A DNA stretch of 49,004 nt from an uncultured Oscillospiraceae bacterium (GCA_949737515.1 CATJCP010000438.1:1-49004); one strand, 5' to 3'; positions 30,701 to 40,794 are shown, numbered from the stretch's first letter. Translations and numbers: made by a program. The notes: a model not told the origin generated them from the letters alone.

Positions 30701-33700
30701 GGGCGCGCTGCGCTGTACCAATTTGGATGGTGTGACCGTGGCCGAGGATGACTTTTATTATGTAAGGCAGACAGGCAGTGATCCTGTCGCGGTGCTGACA
30801 ACCGGAAAGGACGGAACCGCCCGGTTTGTTCAGCGGGATGCAAACGGTGATCCGCTGCTGGATAGGGATGGGAATGAGATCCCCTATAATTTCATCGACC
30901 ACTTTAACGGCGTCGAAGGTGAATTTTATATTCTGAAGGAAGCCACGCCTCCGACAGGCTACCGTCCTCCGCCAGTGGACATTGTGCTCCAGCTGGACGA
31001 GACTACCGCCATGCTGTCAGTGGCCAACCGGTGGAGCAGCGCTTCCTATGCCAGCTTTGTTTCGTACATTACCGGCATGGGCGAAATCACCTACGGCCAT
31101 TGTACGGATGCCTCTAATGGGGAAATTGAGGCGGATGACAGCAAAAGGGTGGGTGTAGAAGATCAAAGGGACAGCCTTATCGTAGCGATTCCCACATTAA
31201 AGGTTGAAGAAAAGGACGAGGATGGCAATGTAGTTTCCACATCATGGAGGCCCCTTTACGGTAGCAATACCGGGGCAAACGGCTTTTCTGCCGTTAAAAA
31301 AGACGAGAGTATAAGCGATCCTGTAGCCGAATGGCGGAAAGCTGTCCTTATTGCTGTACTGGAGCAGTGCAAAAATGAAACATATCCCAGTTGGTATCTG
31401 ACATGGGATGATGCTAACCGCCGGCTGACAGGAGAGCTGACCGATCTGCCCGGTTTTGCGGGACGCTATGCCTTGAACAACCCGGATCCGGCTAAGGTAG
31501 ATATGCGCATGGTATATGGGATCATCGTACCTGAGGCGTTGGATCATCTGGGGATCCAAGGGGCTACATCGAAGGAACGATATGCCGCCCTAAACAAATA
31601 TATGGAGACCCATACCGTTGAGGCAATTGCCGGCAGCATTATGGACATAAGGGCGGAAGACACCGGAAGCGGGCAGGGCTTCAGCTTCCTGAACGTGGAC
31701 CAGTTCGAACGGAACTTCCGCTCCCTAATCTATATCGCAAACGAACAGCGGCAGCTCAGGGTGAGAAAGGTGGACGAGGATAACAACCCGGTTGAAGGCG
31801 CAGAATTTACCCTGACGGTGGATAAAACAGGCAGGGAGGAGATCGATAAAGACGCGCCTGAATCCGCCAAAGGCGTCACCAACGAAAAGGGCGAGCTGGT
31901 CTTTGCGCCGGGAGTCGGAAACAGCCCCGGTTATGGGGACATCACCTGGGCCCAGGCCGCGGTAGGGACCAGGTATATCCTGAGGGAAACCAGCGTCCCG
32001 GCGGGATATCAGCAAAACAATACTGAAATCCCGGTGATTGTGGGTTATTACTCCATTTACGCCGACGCAGGTGACGAGAATGACGGCGTAAGCGTTATGG
32101 CTGGCGTTGGTAAGCTTGCCCAGACTATGGTGAAATATGCCACTGACGGAGATGTTGACATCACCCTCCAGGACATTACGGCCTTTGCCCAAACCCAGCC
32201 CTCCGGTCAATTCGACGTGGACAACGGGTGGCAGGACCTAAATTTAGAGGAAACCGGAAGCGAAGAAATTAAACGAACCATGAATCTCCATTATAAGATG
32301 AATGAGGTTATTGACTACGGTCTCCATGATTCGGATGGCGGAAACCTAGTGGAGCCTTTCTTCTTTACCGATACAGGTTTTCTCCGGGCCAGAGTGGAGC
32401 AGAATACCGGCTTTGAACGCTACGGATGCCGCAACGGCAGAATAGATGATATTGAGGGCGTTGACATCACCGGCCTGTTCAGCCTGGTCAATACCGTAGT
32501 GGTCACGGACAAGAAGGATAAACCTGAAAAAACCGGCGAGCTGAGCATCAGCAAAATGTTGGCGGGAGACGGCCTGCAAAGGGAGGATTACACTCATAAT
32601 TTCTCCTTTACTGTGGAATTTACGGATCCAGACGGAAATGCTCTGCCAGGGGAATACAAATTCTATGGAACCGATAAGGAAGGCTTTATCACAAATGGGG
32701 AAACAATTCCGCTCCACCACGACGAAGAAATCGTCATTAAAGGTCTGCCGGCAGGCACAAAGTATAAGGTGACGGAGAAAAAGGAGGAGGGTTTCTATCC
32801 TCTCCACCCGATTCCATTCCCAAGCAGTAAGCCGATTGTGCTGGAAGGGGTAATCACCAATACAGAACCGGAAACCAAAGAGCGGGAAAGGGCGGACTTT
32901 ATCAATGGCAGGAACCCCCTTTCCTCCCTGACCATCAGAAAAACCGTCGCCGGTGTGGGCGGCGATGAGGAGAAGGATTTTTCCTTCCTGATCACATTTA
33001 CCGGCGCGGACGGGGAATACGCCTATTTTGGAGAAAGAACCCAGATGGACGGCAAGACGCCGAAGACAGCCATTAAAAGCGGCGACGCCATACTGCTGCG
33101 CCATGGAGAGGAAATCACCATTGTGGGGCTGCCGGTAGGAACGGGATACACAGTGACCGAAACCGAGGAGGATGGCTACAAGGTCACATCCCAAAACGCC
33201 ACAGGAACCTTGAAAAGCGAAAACGGCCAGGCTGTGGATATGGCGGCTGAATTTACAAACGAATTGGTTGAAAGCGCCTTTGCCCCAAAGGTGAAAAAGG
33301 TGATCGCCGGAGTGGAGCCGCCTCGGGACGAGGAATTTACCTTTACGATTGACGAATATGGAGAGAATCCCAAGGGAGGCGCAGTCTTTACAGGCGAAAA
33401 ATCAGTTATTGTGAAGGGAGCGGAGATAGGGGAATTCGGAAAAATCCAGTTTTTAAAGCAGGGCACATACCGCTTTATCATACGGGAGGCGATTCCAAAG
33501 GATGAGGACAAGGTACCAGGCTATTCCTACGACAATACATTATGGATTTTAACGGTGGAGGTCAAAGGCATTGAACTTCATCTTGAAAAAGCGGTTTACG
33601 GCAGATTGGAGGAGGACAATACCATAACCGTTCCCCCTGACCAGGACGCCCAAACCCATGCGATGTTTACCAATACCTATACGCCGGTACCTGTAACCTA

Positions 33701-35333
33701 CGCCCCCAAAATTGAGAAGACTGTAAACGGAAAGACGGCGGATCAGGGGGTTTATACCTTCACCCTGACCCCGGCGGAAGACAACCCGGAGGGAGCGGTT
33801 CTGCCCCGGAAGCTTACAGCATCGGTGACAGGCCGCGGCCAAGCCGTTTTTGAGGCAGTCAGCTTTGCCAAGGCGGGAAGCTACCAGTTTACGATCCAGG
33901 AGCAGGAGGGAACCTTGCCGGGCTGTACCTATGATTCCGGCAAGTGGGATTTGACGGTCTCCGTTGTCCTTGAAAAAGGGATTCTGAGAATTTCGGAGGT
34001 GAAATATCAAAGGCAGAACGGCACAGAGGAGGATAACGAGGCGGCAAAATTTGTAAACGCCTATACCGCGGAATATGCCCCGAGGGTTGGCAAAATCGTG
34101 ACAGGCAAGGATGGAGACCGGGAAACCTATACCTTCACCCTGTCCCCGGTGGAGGGCAACCCGGAGGGAGCGGTTTTGCCAGAGCAGCTCACAGCGTCGG
34201 TGATAGGCGGCGGTCAGACCGAATTTGGCAAGATTCGCTTTACCGAAAAGGGAACCTACTGGTTTGAAATACGGGAAGTGAAGCCGGGACAGCCGGTTCC
34301 GGACTGCGACTATGACGCCAGCGTATGGGTGCTGACCGCAGACGTTTCCAACTCCGGACCGGAGGGTATGTTGGAAGTCTCCGCCCATTACGAAAAGAAA
34401 GCCGAAGGCGAGGGAGAAGCGGAAGGGGATTTTGGCGAGGAAGCGGTATTTGTCAATGCCTATCTTCGTGAGAGATCTGTAAGCTACCGGCCGGAGGTCC
34501 GAAAAATTGTGACGGGTAAAGACGGAGACAGTGGGATCTATACCTTTACCCTGACCCCGGCGGAGGACAATCCAGAGGGGGCGGTTCTGCCGGCGGACCG
34601 GGAGATATCCATAACGGGGAGCGGACAGGCGGACTTTGGGGAAATAATCTTCACCAAAGTTGGCATTTATCAATTTGAGATACGGGAAAAAATCCCGGAA
34701 CATCCGGTTTCGGGCTGTACCTATGATACCAGCGTCTGGACTTTGACAGTGACTGTCGCCGAGAAGGATGGCGCTCTGGAGGTACTTGTGGACTACACCA
34801 GAGGGAATTCCAAGGGAAGTGCGGCAGAGTTTACCAACGCATATAAACCCGACAGGCCTGATAAACCCGATCAACCGGATGATCCCGGCAGTCCCGACGA
34901 TCCCGATGACCCTGACGAGCCTCCGCCCCCAACCGGAGGCAGTCTGTCGGTAACCAAGCGCTGGATACTGGACGACGGCAAGCAGGCTGCGGAATCTGTT
35001 ACAGTGGGCCTCTATCGGGATGGGGTGTTGGTTGATACAGCTGTATTGACCAGCAAAAACAACTGGTCCTACCGGTGGAGTGAATTGGAAAGCGGATATA
35101 TCTGGACCATAGAGGAAGAAAACACGCCTAGGGGCTTCCGTTCCACCGTAAGCAACCGTGGAACCCGCTATACCATCACCAACGATGACATTCCGGAACC
35201 ACCGGACACCGGCATGGACTGGAAGCTGATTTGGCTGTTGGGATGCGCAGGATTGCTGATGGTATTTGCCGGGGTAAAAACCTCCCTTCGATCCGCTTCT
35301 TTGTCTGAGGAAAAAGATGAAACCGAGAAATAA
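27734..35333 (+). CDS. Giant cell-wall adhesin with fibro-slime, SpaA/Cna-B and Spy0128-type domains; out of frame at a G9 tract
   Basis: Read as assembled, the TTG at 27734 gives only 110 residues ending at 28066. With one G fewer in the tract at 28040-28048, the frame runs to 35333 and yields about 2,532 residues; numbering here uses that form. Residues 1-30 are a signal peptide (cleavage near AFA-EE). About 36-63 and 112-332 are Cys/His-rich repeats (CEHHPVHDESCGY type). About 340-450 are Ig-like. About 470-956 are a fibro-slime/PA14-like domain (FNFSGDDDVWIFVDDVLVLD). Several SpaA/Cna-B-like folds follow (IKKVDQNGDPLENVEFALYP; VRKVDEDNNPVEGAEFTLTV). About 1849-2370 hold four Spy0128-type pilin isopeptide-like domains. 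A Pro/Asp linker, a Cna-B domain, the sorting motif PPDTG (codons 35199-35213), a membrane helix and a charged tail end it. The sortase gene overlaps its 3' end by 17 bases. Surface attachment is inferred. Confidence 0.85.
28040..28048 (+). repeat. G9 homopolymer in the adhesin coding region (frame switch)
   Basis: Nine G after ACACCC. Upstream codons are in one frame (DLTPGGGWNELF stop). The Cys/His repeats and the remaining roughly 2,430 codons are in the +1 frame. Eight or eleven G would fuse them (PGGGGTNYSNCEHH). Either a slipped-strand switch or a homopolymer error. Confidence 0.85.
28068..28730 (+). repeat. 120-bp tandem repeats encoding Cys/His-rich units
   Basis: Units begin at the TGC codons 28068, 28188, 28308, 28428 and 28548 (exactly 120 bases apart), with a shortened last full unit (102 bases) and a diverged unit from 28650. 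Each encodes about 40 residues: C-E-H-H-P-x-H-D-E-x-C-G-Y, SPCTF-V-C-x-I-C, then an acidic/lysine spacer. Units 3 and 4 differ at only a handful of bases, indicating recent duplication or homogenisation. The regular Cys/His spacing suggests metal-binding knuckles or disulphides. Confidence 0.9.
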
Positions 35334-35982
35334 CCCTGTAACAAGCTGGTGGATAGGCATAGGGGTCTTGATGCTTTCAGGGGCCCTGTGTCTCACCCTC
35401 TATAACCTGTGGGATGAAAACCGCGCGGCGCAAAGCGCAGAGGAGTCCCTGCAGCGGCTCCAGGAGCAGATGCCCCAAGGCGCGGCGCAAAGCCTCTCTG
35501 CCAGTTCTGCGGCAGCGGGGCCCCAGGCGGGGTCCGATCCCGTCCAGGAGGGGGCCCCCTCTGAGGCTGGGCTGGAAATGCCGGTGATAGAAGTGGATGA
35601 GGCGGCGTACATTGGAACCCTTTCCCTGCCGCGGCTTGGACTGATCCTGCCGGTTATGAGGGACTGGAGCGACGAAGCGCTGCGCGTCTCCCCCTGCCGG
35701 TTTGAGGGCTCCCCTTACGGGGATGATATGATTGTAATCGCCCATAATTACCGGCGGCATTTTGGCAGGCTGGGGACTATGGAAGCAGGTGACCAGGTAA
35801 GCTTTATCAGTGTAAATGGAAGCAAATTTCTCTATGAGGTATCGGAGGTGCAGCGCCATTCAGAGCCCGCCATGGAGGAGATAGAGCAGGGGGAGTGGGA
35901 TTTGACGCTGCTCACCTGTACCATAGAGGGGTCTGGCCGGATTGTTGTGCGGTGTAACCGCCTGGAGAGAGAAGACAAATAA
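35317..35982 (+). CDS. Sortase (class D-like) cognate to the adhesin
   Basis: This transpeptidase should cut the adhesin sorting signal and join it to the cell wall or to another subunit. The 221-residue protein has an N-terminal membrane helix (about 10-30), an Ala/Ser/Gln-rich stalk, then the sortase beta-barrel. Catalytic His143 is in VIAHNYRRHFGRL, Cys201 in LTLLTCTIEG and Arg212 in GRIVVRC. The ATG at 35317 lies inside the adhesin 3' end in another frame, so expression is coupled to translation reaching the adhesin end; in the out-of-frame state the sortase may be poorly made (inference). The class is a guess from size, the TLxTC motif and the single-substrate neighbourhood. A terminator overlaps its stop codon. 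Confidence 0.88.
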   Translation: MKPRNNPVTSWWIGIGVLMLSGALCLTLYNLWDENRAAQSAEESLQRLQEQMPQGAAQSLSASSAAAGPQAGSDPVQEGAPSEAGLEMPVIEVDEAAYIGTLSLPRLGLILPVMRDWSDEALRVSPCRFEGSPYGDDMIVIAHNYRRHFGRLGTMEAGDQVSFISVNGSKFLYEVSEVQRHSEPAMEEIEQGEWDLTLLTCTIEGSGRIVVRCNRLEREDK

Positions 35983-36020
35983 AAACGGAAGGTCCGGGAT
36001 TGCCTGGACCTTCCGTTTTT
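35981..36020. terminator. Bidirectional terminator between sortase and the glycyl-radical activase
   Basis: AAAAACGGAAGGTCC (35981-35995) pairs perfectly with GGACCTTCCGTTTTT (36006-36020). It serves both converging operons. Confidence 0.93.
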
Positions 36021-36030
36021 TATCTTCCCT

Positions 36031-36963
36031 TCACCGGCGCTTAACTGGGATTCCCCGCTGGACCAGCCATCCTCGGAACTGCTCCATCCGCTCTTCGGAG
36101 GGGATATAGCAGCCGTCGTCCCGGGAGTGAAGCCCCAGACGTTTCCACTTGCCCGCCCCCATGGAGTGGTATGGCAGGAGTTCAACCTGGAGGCAGTTGG
36201 AAAGGGATTTCCAAAGCTCCGCCAACCTTTCAGCGTGCTCCTCATTGCGGTTGACGCCCTCCAGCAGAATACACCGCAGAATCGTTTTACCTCCCAGCCG
36301 GTCAATCTCTCGGAGGTTTTCCAAAATTGGCTCTAAAGGGACTCCGGTATTTTCCCGGTGCCGGGAGGAGGTCGTATCCTTGACGTCAAAGAGGAAGTGA
36401 TCCACACACTTTACCAGGCGCTGGCAGTGTTCCCGATCAAAGAATCCACAGGTCTCCAAAGCTGTGGAAAGCCCCAGCTTCACAGCTCCCTCCAACAGGA
36501 TAAAGGCTGTTTGGGGATGGAACATGGGCTCCCCGCCGGAAAGGGTAAATCCTCCCTTTTCCCCGTAAAAGGGCCGGTCCCTCTTCGCCTCCTGGAGGAT
36601 TTCCTCCACCGTCATTTCCCTGGACGCTGCTTCCAGTGCTTTGGTTGGGCAGACGCTTCCGCAGGCCCCGCAGCCGGTACACTGTTCCCGGAGAAACAGA
36701 TGCTCCCCGTCCCGTTCCACATGCGCCCCCGCCGGACAAACCCCTTTGCAGGCCATACAGCCGATACACCTTTGAGGGGTGAAGAATATCTGACCCTTCC
36801 CCTCTCCGCGGGCAGGGAAGCGCTGTGTCTCCGGATTGTGGCACCACCAGCACCGCAAGGGGCACCCTGCCAGGAATACGGTGGTCCGGATACCTGGCCC
36901 ATCATGGGTACACAGCCGCTGGATATTGGTGACCCTCGCTGTTGTCTTGACAATTTCCGCCAT
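36031..36963 (-). CDS. Glycyl-radical enzyme activating protein (radical SAM)
   Basis: This enzyme generates the glycyl radical on the partner enzyme encoded 11 bases upstream. The 310-residue protein has the activase radical-SAM motif CPLRCWWCHNPE within RLCTHDGPGIRTTVFLAGC. It carries two extra 4Fe-4S ferredoxin motifs (CIGCMACKGVCP and CTGCGACGSVCP), then GGFTLSGGEPMFHP, ALETCGFF and FDVKDTTSSRHRENTG. The ferredoxin insert is found in activases of eliminase-type glycyl-radical enzymes (glycerol dehydratase, choline lyase and related) rather than in PflA itself. The ATG at 36963 has AGGAGGG at good spacing; an earlier in-frame start at 37017 lies inside the partner gene. Same operon as the enzyme. 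Confidence 0.92.
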   Translation of the reverse strand: MAEIVKTTARVTNIQRLCTHDGPGIRTTVFLAGCPLRCWWCHNPETQRFPARGEGKGQIFFTPQRCIGCMACKGVCPAGAHVERDGEHLFLREQCTGCGACGSVCPTKALEAASREMTVEEILQEAKRDRPFYGEKGGFTLSGGEPMFHPQTAFILLEGAVKLGLSTALETCGFFDREHCQRLVKCVDHFLFDVKDTTSSRHRENTGVPLEPILENLREIDRLGGKTILRCILLEGVNRNEEHAERLAELWKSLSNCLQVELLPYHSMGAGKWKRLGLHSRDDGCYIPSEERMEQFRGWLVQRGIPVKRR

Positions 36964-36974
36964 GCCTAGCCCTC

Positions 36975-39173
36975 CTATAACTGTTGGCAGGTGGACTGGA
37001 TCACCATCTCCTGCCAATGCTTATCCAAGGTGTTGAACCGGGCGGACCAGCCGGAGACACGTACCGACAGGCTCTCATACCGTTCCGGATGCTTTTGGGC
37101 TTCCAGCAGGGCCTCCGCATCCAGGATATCCGGCTGGAGGAACAGACCGCCCAAGGCAAGGAATCCCCTCAGCAGATTTTCCAGGGCCTCGGTCCCCTCC
37201 TCACCCTTCAGTACAGAGGGCAGCAGCTTAATGGTAAGAGCAGTGCCGCCAGGGAGCTTTTTCAGATCCAGCTTGGTGTAGGATTTGATGACAGCCGTCG
37301 CCCCTTTCAGATCTGTCCCCGGCGCAGGGTCGATATTGTGGGAGAGGATGTCCCCAGCGCGATGGCCGTCTGGGGTGGCCTTGCGCATGGCCGCCCACTT
37401 GATCTGCCGCCCAAAGGTGCTGATCCCTGCCGGGTGGAGATAGCCCTCCGGGGAATGGTATGCGGCCACATGACCGGTGTAATCGTCGTATACCCGCTTC
37501 ATCATGGCGTCGGCCTCTGGGTCGTCGTTGCCGTAATAGGTGATCTTGCTGCGGAGCTCCTGGCGGAGGGGTTCGCTGCCTTGCCAATTGTCCTTCATCA
37601 GGTCTACCAGCTCGTTGAGGGAAAGCCGCCGCTGCTGGTAGACAATCTGGTTGATGGCGTGGAGGGAGTTGGCCACATCCGGCATACCGCCTGGATGGGG
37701 AGAGTAGACGGTGTACTTTGCCCCGCCGCTCCAGTAGTTTTTGGCCCTGCCGATGCAGTCCTCGGTTAAAAGGGAGGCCAGGAGGGCCGTGTAGCCGTGG
37801 CCCACATACTTCCTGGCGCTGTCAAACACATTGTCCTGGAGGTATTGGGCTGCTGCCTGGGAATAGGCGGCGAAGAGTTCGTCAAAACTTTGATAGGGCA
37901 GGGCGGAAGGGGTCCTGTCGTACATTTTCAGCACCTGCTGTAAAATCCGGAGGAGATCGTAGCCGTCGTAGCGAAAGCAGGTTTTTCCGGGAACCTGGAG
38001 TTCCCAGCAGCCATCGTTGGCAAAATTCCGGGCTTCGGGCAGGGAATAGCCAAATTGGGTGAGTGACTCAATCACCAGCGGCTCGTTGTAAACCGCCAGA
38101 ATACCGCCGCCCAGCTTCAGCACCTCTGATACCCGGCGCAGCAGCTTGGGGTTGCTGTCAGGGCTCAGCCGCACGGATATGGGAAAGTCGGAGATTCCCA
38201 GCTCCTCCACCACATCCAGCACCAGATAGGTCACCGGGTTGGTCACATCCTTTCCGTCCTCATCAATGCCGGAGAGGATGATGTTCTGGTAATTCTGCCC
38301 GTCGCCGGAATCCCGCTGGATGTCTTCATTGGTCCCGTTGACCCATTCTGCTCCCTTGATCCAAAAATGGGCGATATATTCCCGAGCCTCCTCCACCGTG
38401 ATGGCCCCGGTATCCAGATCCCTTTGAAGAAAGCCTCCCAGCATCTTGTCGATGCGTCCAATACCCGGCCAGTTGCCGCACAGCCTCTGAAAATCAAACA
38501 AAAACCAGAGAGACTGTATCGCTTCCCGAAAGTTTCGGGGAGGGTTTTCAGGGACGTTTTTCAGGTTTTGGTAGATTTCCTGGTAACGCCTTTGCACTGG
38601 CCCCAAGGAGGTTTTGATCCGTTGCTCCAGGGCCTCCATATAGCGGCTGTGCCATATGGTCGCGGCGTCGATACAGTCCAGAAGGGCCTGGAGAAACTCG
38701 AGCTTGCTTTCCCGCTCTGGGTCCCCGCAGTCGGCAGAGTGGACAGCCTGGCTCTGCCATATTTCCTCCCGAAGTCCCCTGTAACCGGTTTTCAGGGCCT
38801 TTTCAAAGCCGAGGGTCAAGTGACTGGTGCTTTCAGAAACGAACTTTTTGGAATTGGGCGCCATGTACTGGTTTTCCGGGAGGCAGACAGGGATGTAGTG
38901 GCGTGTTGCCCCGCCAAGGGTAGAGGCTCCAGCCAGATATTCGCCCTCGGTGAGGCGGATGGGGGCTTTCCGGGCAATCAGACCAATGGCGTAGGCTTGG
39001 CGCTGTACTGGAGACATTTTTTGAAAGGCGTCTGGGTCCTCCACCAGCAGATAGGGGGTGTCCTTGAGCCAGAGGCCCCACTCGCCGGTCAGGACCCTTT
39101 GGGTAAGGCTTCGGGTGGCGGGGGAGAGATTTTCAGGGCGTTTGCCATAAGGGCAGGCAAAAAAGTTTTCCAT
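36975..39173 (-). CDS. Glycyl-radical enzyme of unassigned specificity (PFL-like superfamily)
   Basis: A 732-residue radical enzyme, shorter than most eliminases of the superfamily (about 780-850). The thiyl-radical Cys389 and a Glu two residues later form NDGCWELQVPG, where characterised eliminases usually read GCVEP. The radical Gly708 is in RVSGWSARF near the C-terminus, where relatives have RVxGY or GF. The Cys-x-Glu pair argues for a lyase/dehydratase chemistry and against pyruvate formate-lyase (Cys-Cys). The substrate is unknown; no microcompartment genes, transporter or downstream dehydrogenase adjoin it. Start at 39173 from AGAGGA seven bases upstream; an earlier in-frame TTG at 39194 is less likely. 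Its activase follows, and an AraC-type regulator is divergent. Confidence 0.9.
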   Translation of the reverse strand: MENFFACPYGKRPENLSPATRSLTQRVLTGEWGLWLKDTPYLLVEDPDAFQKMSPVQRQAYAIGLIARKAPIRLTEGEYLAGASTLGGATRHYIPVCLPENQYMAPNSKKFVSESTSHLTLGFEKALKTGYRGLREEIWQSQAVHSADCGDPERESKLEFLQALLDCIDAATIWHSRYMEALEQRIKTSLGPVQRRYQEIYQNLKNVPENPPRNFREAIQSLWFLFDFQRLCGNWPGIGRIDKMLGGFLQRDLDTGAITVEEAREYIAHFWIKGAEWVNGTNEDIQRDSGDGQNYQNIILSGIDEDGKDVTNPVTYLVLDVVEELGISDFPISVRLSPDSNPKLLRRVSEVLKLGGGILAVYNEPLVIESLTQFGYSLPEARNFANDGCWELQVPGKTCFRYDGYDLLRILQQVLKMYDRTPSALPYQSFDELFAAYSQAAAQYLQDNVFDSARKYVGHGYTALLASLLTEDCIGRAKNYWSGGAKYTVYSPHPGGMPDVANSLHAINQIVYQQRRLSLNELVDLMKDNWQGSEPLRQELRSKITYYGNDDPEADAMMKRVYDDYTGHVAAYHSPEGYLHPAGISTFGRQIKWAAMRKATPDGHRAGDILSHNIDPAPGTDLKGATAVIKSYTKLDLKKLPGGTALTIKLLPSVLKGEEGTEALENLLRGFLALGGLFLQPDILDAEALLEAQKHPERYESLSVRVSGWSARFNTLDKHWQEMVIQSTCQQL

Positions 39174-39235
39174 TCTATCATCCTCTTCGTTCAAGTAATA
39201 TAGCTGTAGTTTATCACTTTTCTCGAATAAGGAGA

Positions 39236-39264
39236 TTGATATTTGAATGAAAAATATGTATAAT
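39236..39264 (+). promoter_or_regulatory. Promoter of the AraC-type regulator
   Basis: TTGATA (39236-39241), 17-base spacer, perfect TATAAT (39259-39264). On the opposite strand no equally good promoter for the glycyl-radical operon is visible, which fits activator-dependent expression. Confidence 0.72.
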
Positions 39265-39299
39265 CAGACAAAAACCATCCGGTGGAAGGAAGGCATTTT

Positions 39300-40217
39300 A
39301 TGGTGGACAGCAGAACGGAAAAGAAAAATACAGCCGCAGTGAAGATACAAAGCGGTAAGCTGGAAATCACCCTTTGCACTGGCAGCAGGGGGAGCATTGA
39401 GCGGGACGGGGAGACCCACTGTAAGATCCTGCCTTTCCTCTCCATTGCCCAGTGCCTGGAGGGAAGATATGGGATTGGGCTGGACGGAAATCCACCTGTT
39501 TTTCTGGAACAGGGCGGGGCCTTTATCGCCAAGCCGGATCAGCCCCAGCGGATCATCCACCTCTGCCCGGGGGCGGGCAGGCCTATGACCGCCCAGTGGT
39601 GCTTTTTCTCCGCAGTCTATGATGGATTTTTGGACATTGGGCGCTGTCTAATTCCAACCCAGGTGCTTACGCCCCAGGAGGCGGAGCCCTTTGGGGATGC
39701 TATCCATGGGCTGCGGGAGATCTCCTCATTGGAGGGCTGCGGAATGGAGCAGGCGCTTTTGCAGGAGACCAGGAGGCAGGCATTGGGATTTAGGATCCTG
39801 GAGCTGCTGTTGAAGGTTTCCAGGTTCGCTTTTCCAGAGGAAAGCTACTGGGCCGTTCTGCCCGCCATTACCCTGATGAACCAGACCGCCGAAGGCGAAC
39901 GGTTCCGGCTGGAGGAGCTTGCCCAGGCGTGCCATATGTCTGTCACCGGGTTTACAGGTCTGTTCCGGCGGCTGACAGGGGATTCGCCTATGTCCTTTTA
40001 CAGGGACAGAAGGCTGAACCAGGCGGCCACCCTTTTGCTGACCAGTGGGGAACCGGTTGGGGAGATCTCCCAGAAGTGCGGATTCTATGACCAATTTCAT
40101 CTGAGCCGGGAATTTAAACGGCGTTATGGCGTCAGTCCCCGGCAGTACCGCCAGGATTTTTACCGCCAGAACTATGGGAAAACAGGGCCTGAAGATACAA
40201 AAGGCTCCACCATATAA
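39300..40217 (+). CDS. AraC family transcriptional regulator
   Basis: A 305-residue regulator. The N-terminal part (about 1-190) looks like a cupin-type sensing domain (EQGGAFIAKPDQPQRIIHLC). The C-terminal part is a double helix-turn-helix (LEELAQACHMSVTGFTGLFR, RLTGDSPMSFYRDRRLNQA) with the signature VGEISQKCGFYDQFHLSREFKRRYGVSPRQYR. It is divergent from the glycyl-radical operon with a 126-base shared intergenic region, so it most likely senses the enzyme's substrate and activates that operon (inference from position). The ATG at 39300 is chosen for GGAAGGAAGG seven to eight bases upstream; an in-frame GTG at 39282 lies ahead of that SD. Confidence 0.9.
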   Translation: MVDSRTEKKNTAAVKIQSGKLEITLCTGSRGSIERDGETHCKILPFLSIAQCLEGRYGIGLDGNPPVFLEQGGAFIAKPDQPQRIIHLCPGAGRPMTAQWCFFSAVYDGFLDIGRCLIPTQVLTPQEAEPFGDAIHGLREISSLEGCGMEQALLQETRRQALGFRILELLLKVSRFAFPEESYWAVLPAITLMNQTAEGERFRLEELAQACHMSVTGFTGLFRRLTGDSPMSFYRDRRLNQAATLLLTSGEPVGEISQKCGFYDQFHLSREFKRRYGVSPRQYRQDFYRQNYGKTGPEDTKGSTI

Positions 40218-40430
40218 ACTCTCTGCCGTCACCTCCAAAACAGAAAAAAGCATTATACAAAGTGCTATAACACGTTTTTCACCCCAAAACCATCACTAAT
40301 CGCCTGACAGAGTGCATATATATTATCGATGGCATGACAGACTGAGGGGAAATAACTCGGCAGCCTGTCAAAAGAAGCAAACGGATGCGGAAGATCATAT
40401 ATAACCGCATCTAAAGGGAGAGTGGCGGCA

Positions 40431-40700
40431 ATGAAGGGTCTACCGGAAGAACGGGCAGTTCTTTTAGGACGTTATATAGCCGAGAACAGGGCAACTGTTC
40501 GCAGGGCGGCTAAGGAATTTAAAGTTTCTAAAAGTACGGTACATAAAGATGTATCCGAACGTTTAAAAAAACAGAACAATGCCCTATATCAGCAGGTAAA
40601 GCAGGTATTGGAACAGAACAAACAGGAACGTCATATCCGCGGCGGCATGGCGACGCGGGAGAAATATGAAAAGCTTAAGCACAGCGGAGGAAGCTTTTGA
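40431..40700 (+). CDS. spoIIID: Stage III sporulation protein D
   Basis: This DNA-binding regulator works in the mother cell and modulates the sigma-E regulon during sporulation. At 89 residues it has the usual size. RRAAKEFKVSKSTVHKDVSERL is its helix-turn-helix (quoted in parts), followed by a basic C-terminal helix (QERHIRGGMATREKYE) that makes extra DNA contacts in B. subtilis SpoIIID. Start at ATG 40431 with GGGAG ten bases upstream; a GTG at 40422 is too near the SD. A sigma-E-like promoter is expected. GCATATA (40314-40320) and CATGACA (40333-40339) vaguely resemble one, but the 12-base spacing is short, so I do not call it. The 213-base upstream gap has nothing else clear. Confidence 0.93.
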   Translation: MKGLPEERAVLLGRYIAENRATVRRAAKEFKVSKSTVHKDVSERLKKQNNALYQQVKQVLEQNKQERHIRGGMATREKYEKLKHSGGSF

Positions 40701-40794
40701 TACGGCAGAGGGCTTCCCCTGTACGCCGTTTGAGATTTTACGGAATCAAGGAACCCTTCAAACGAAAAAAGGACTTTTCCGCCAGGGGGAAGTG

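Noticed and set aside
33549-35396. Minus-strand open frame of 615 codons opposite the adhesin Spy0128 region
   Set aside because: The plus strand carries recognisable repeated domains and the anchor motif. The antisense translation is repetitive without domain features and has no SD.
40314-40339. Sigma-E-like promoter GCATATA-N12-CATGACA upstream of spoIIID
   Set aside because: Spacing is shorter than usual and both boxes are only partial matches; not strong enough to call.
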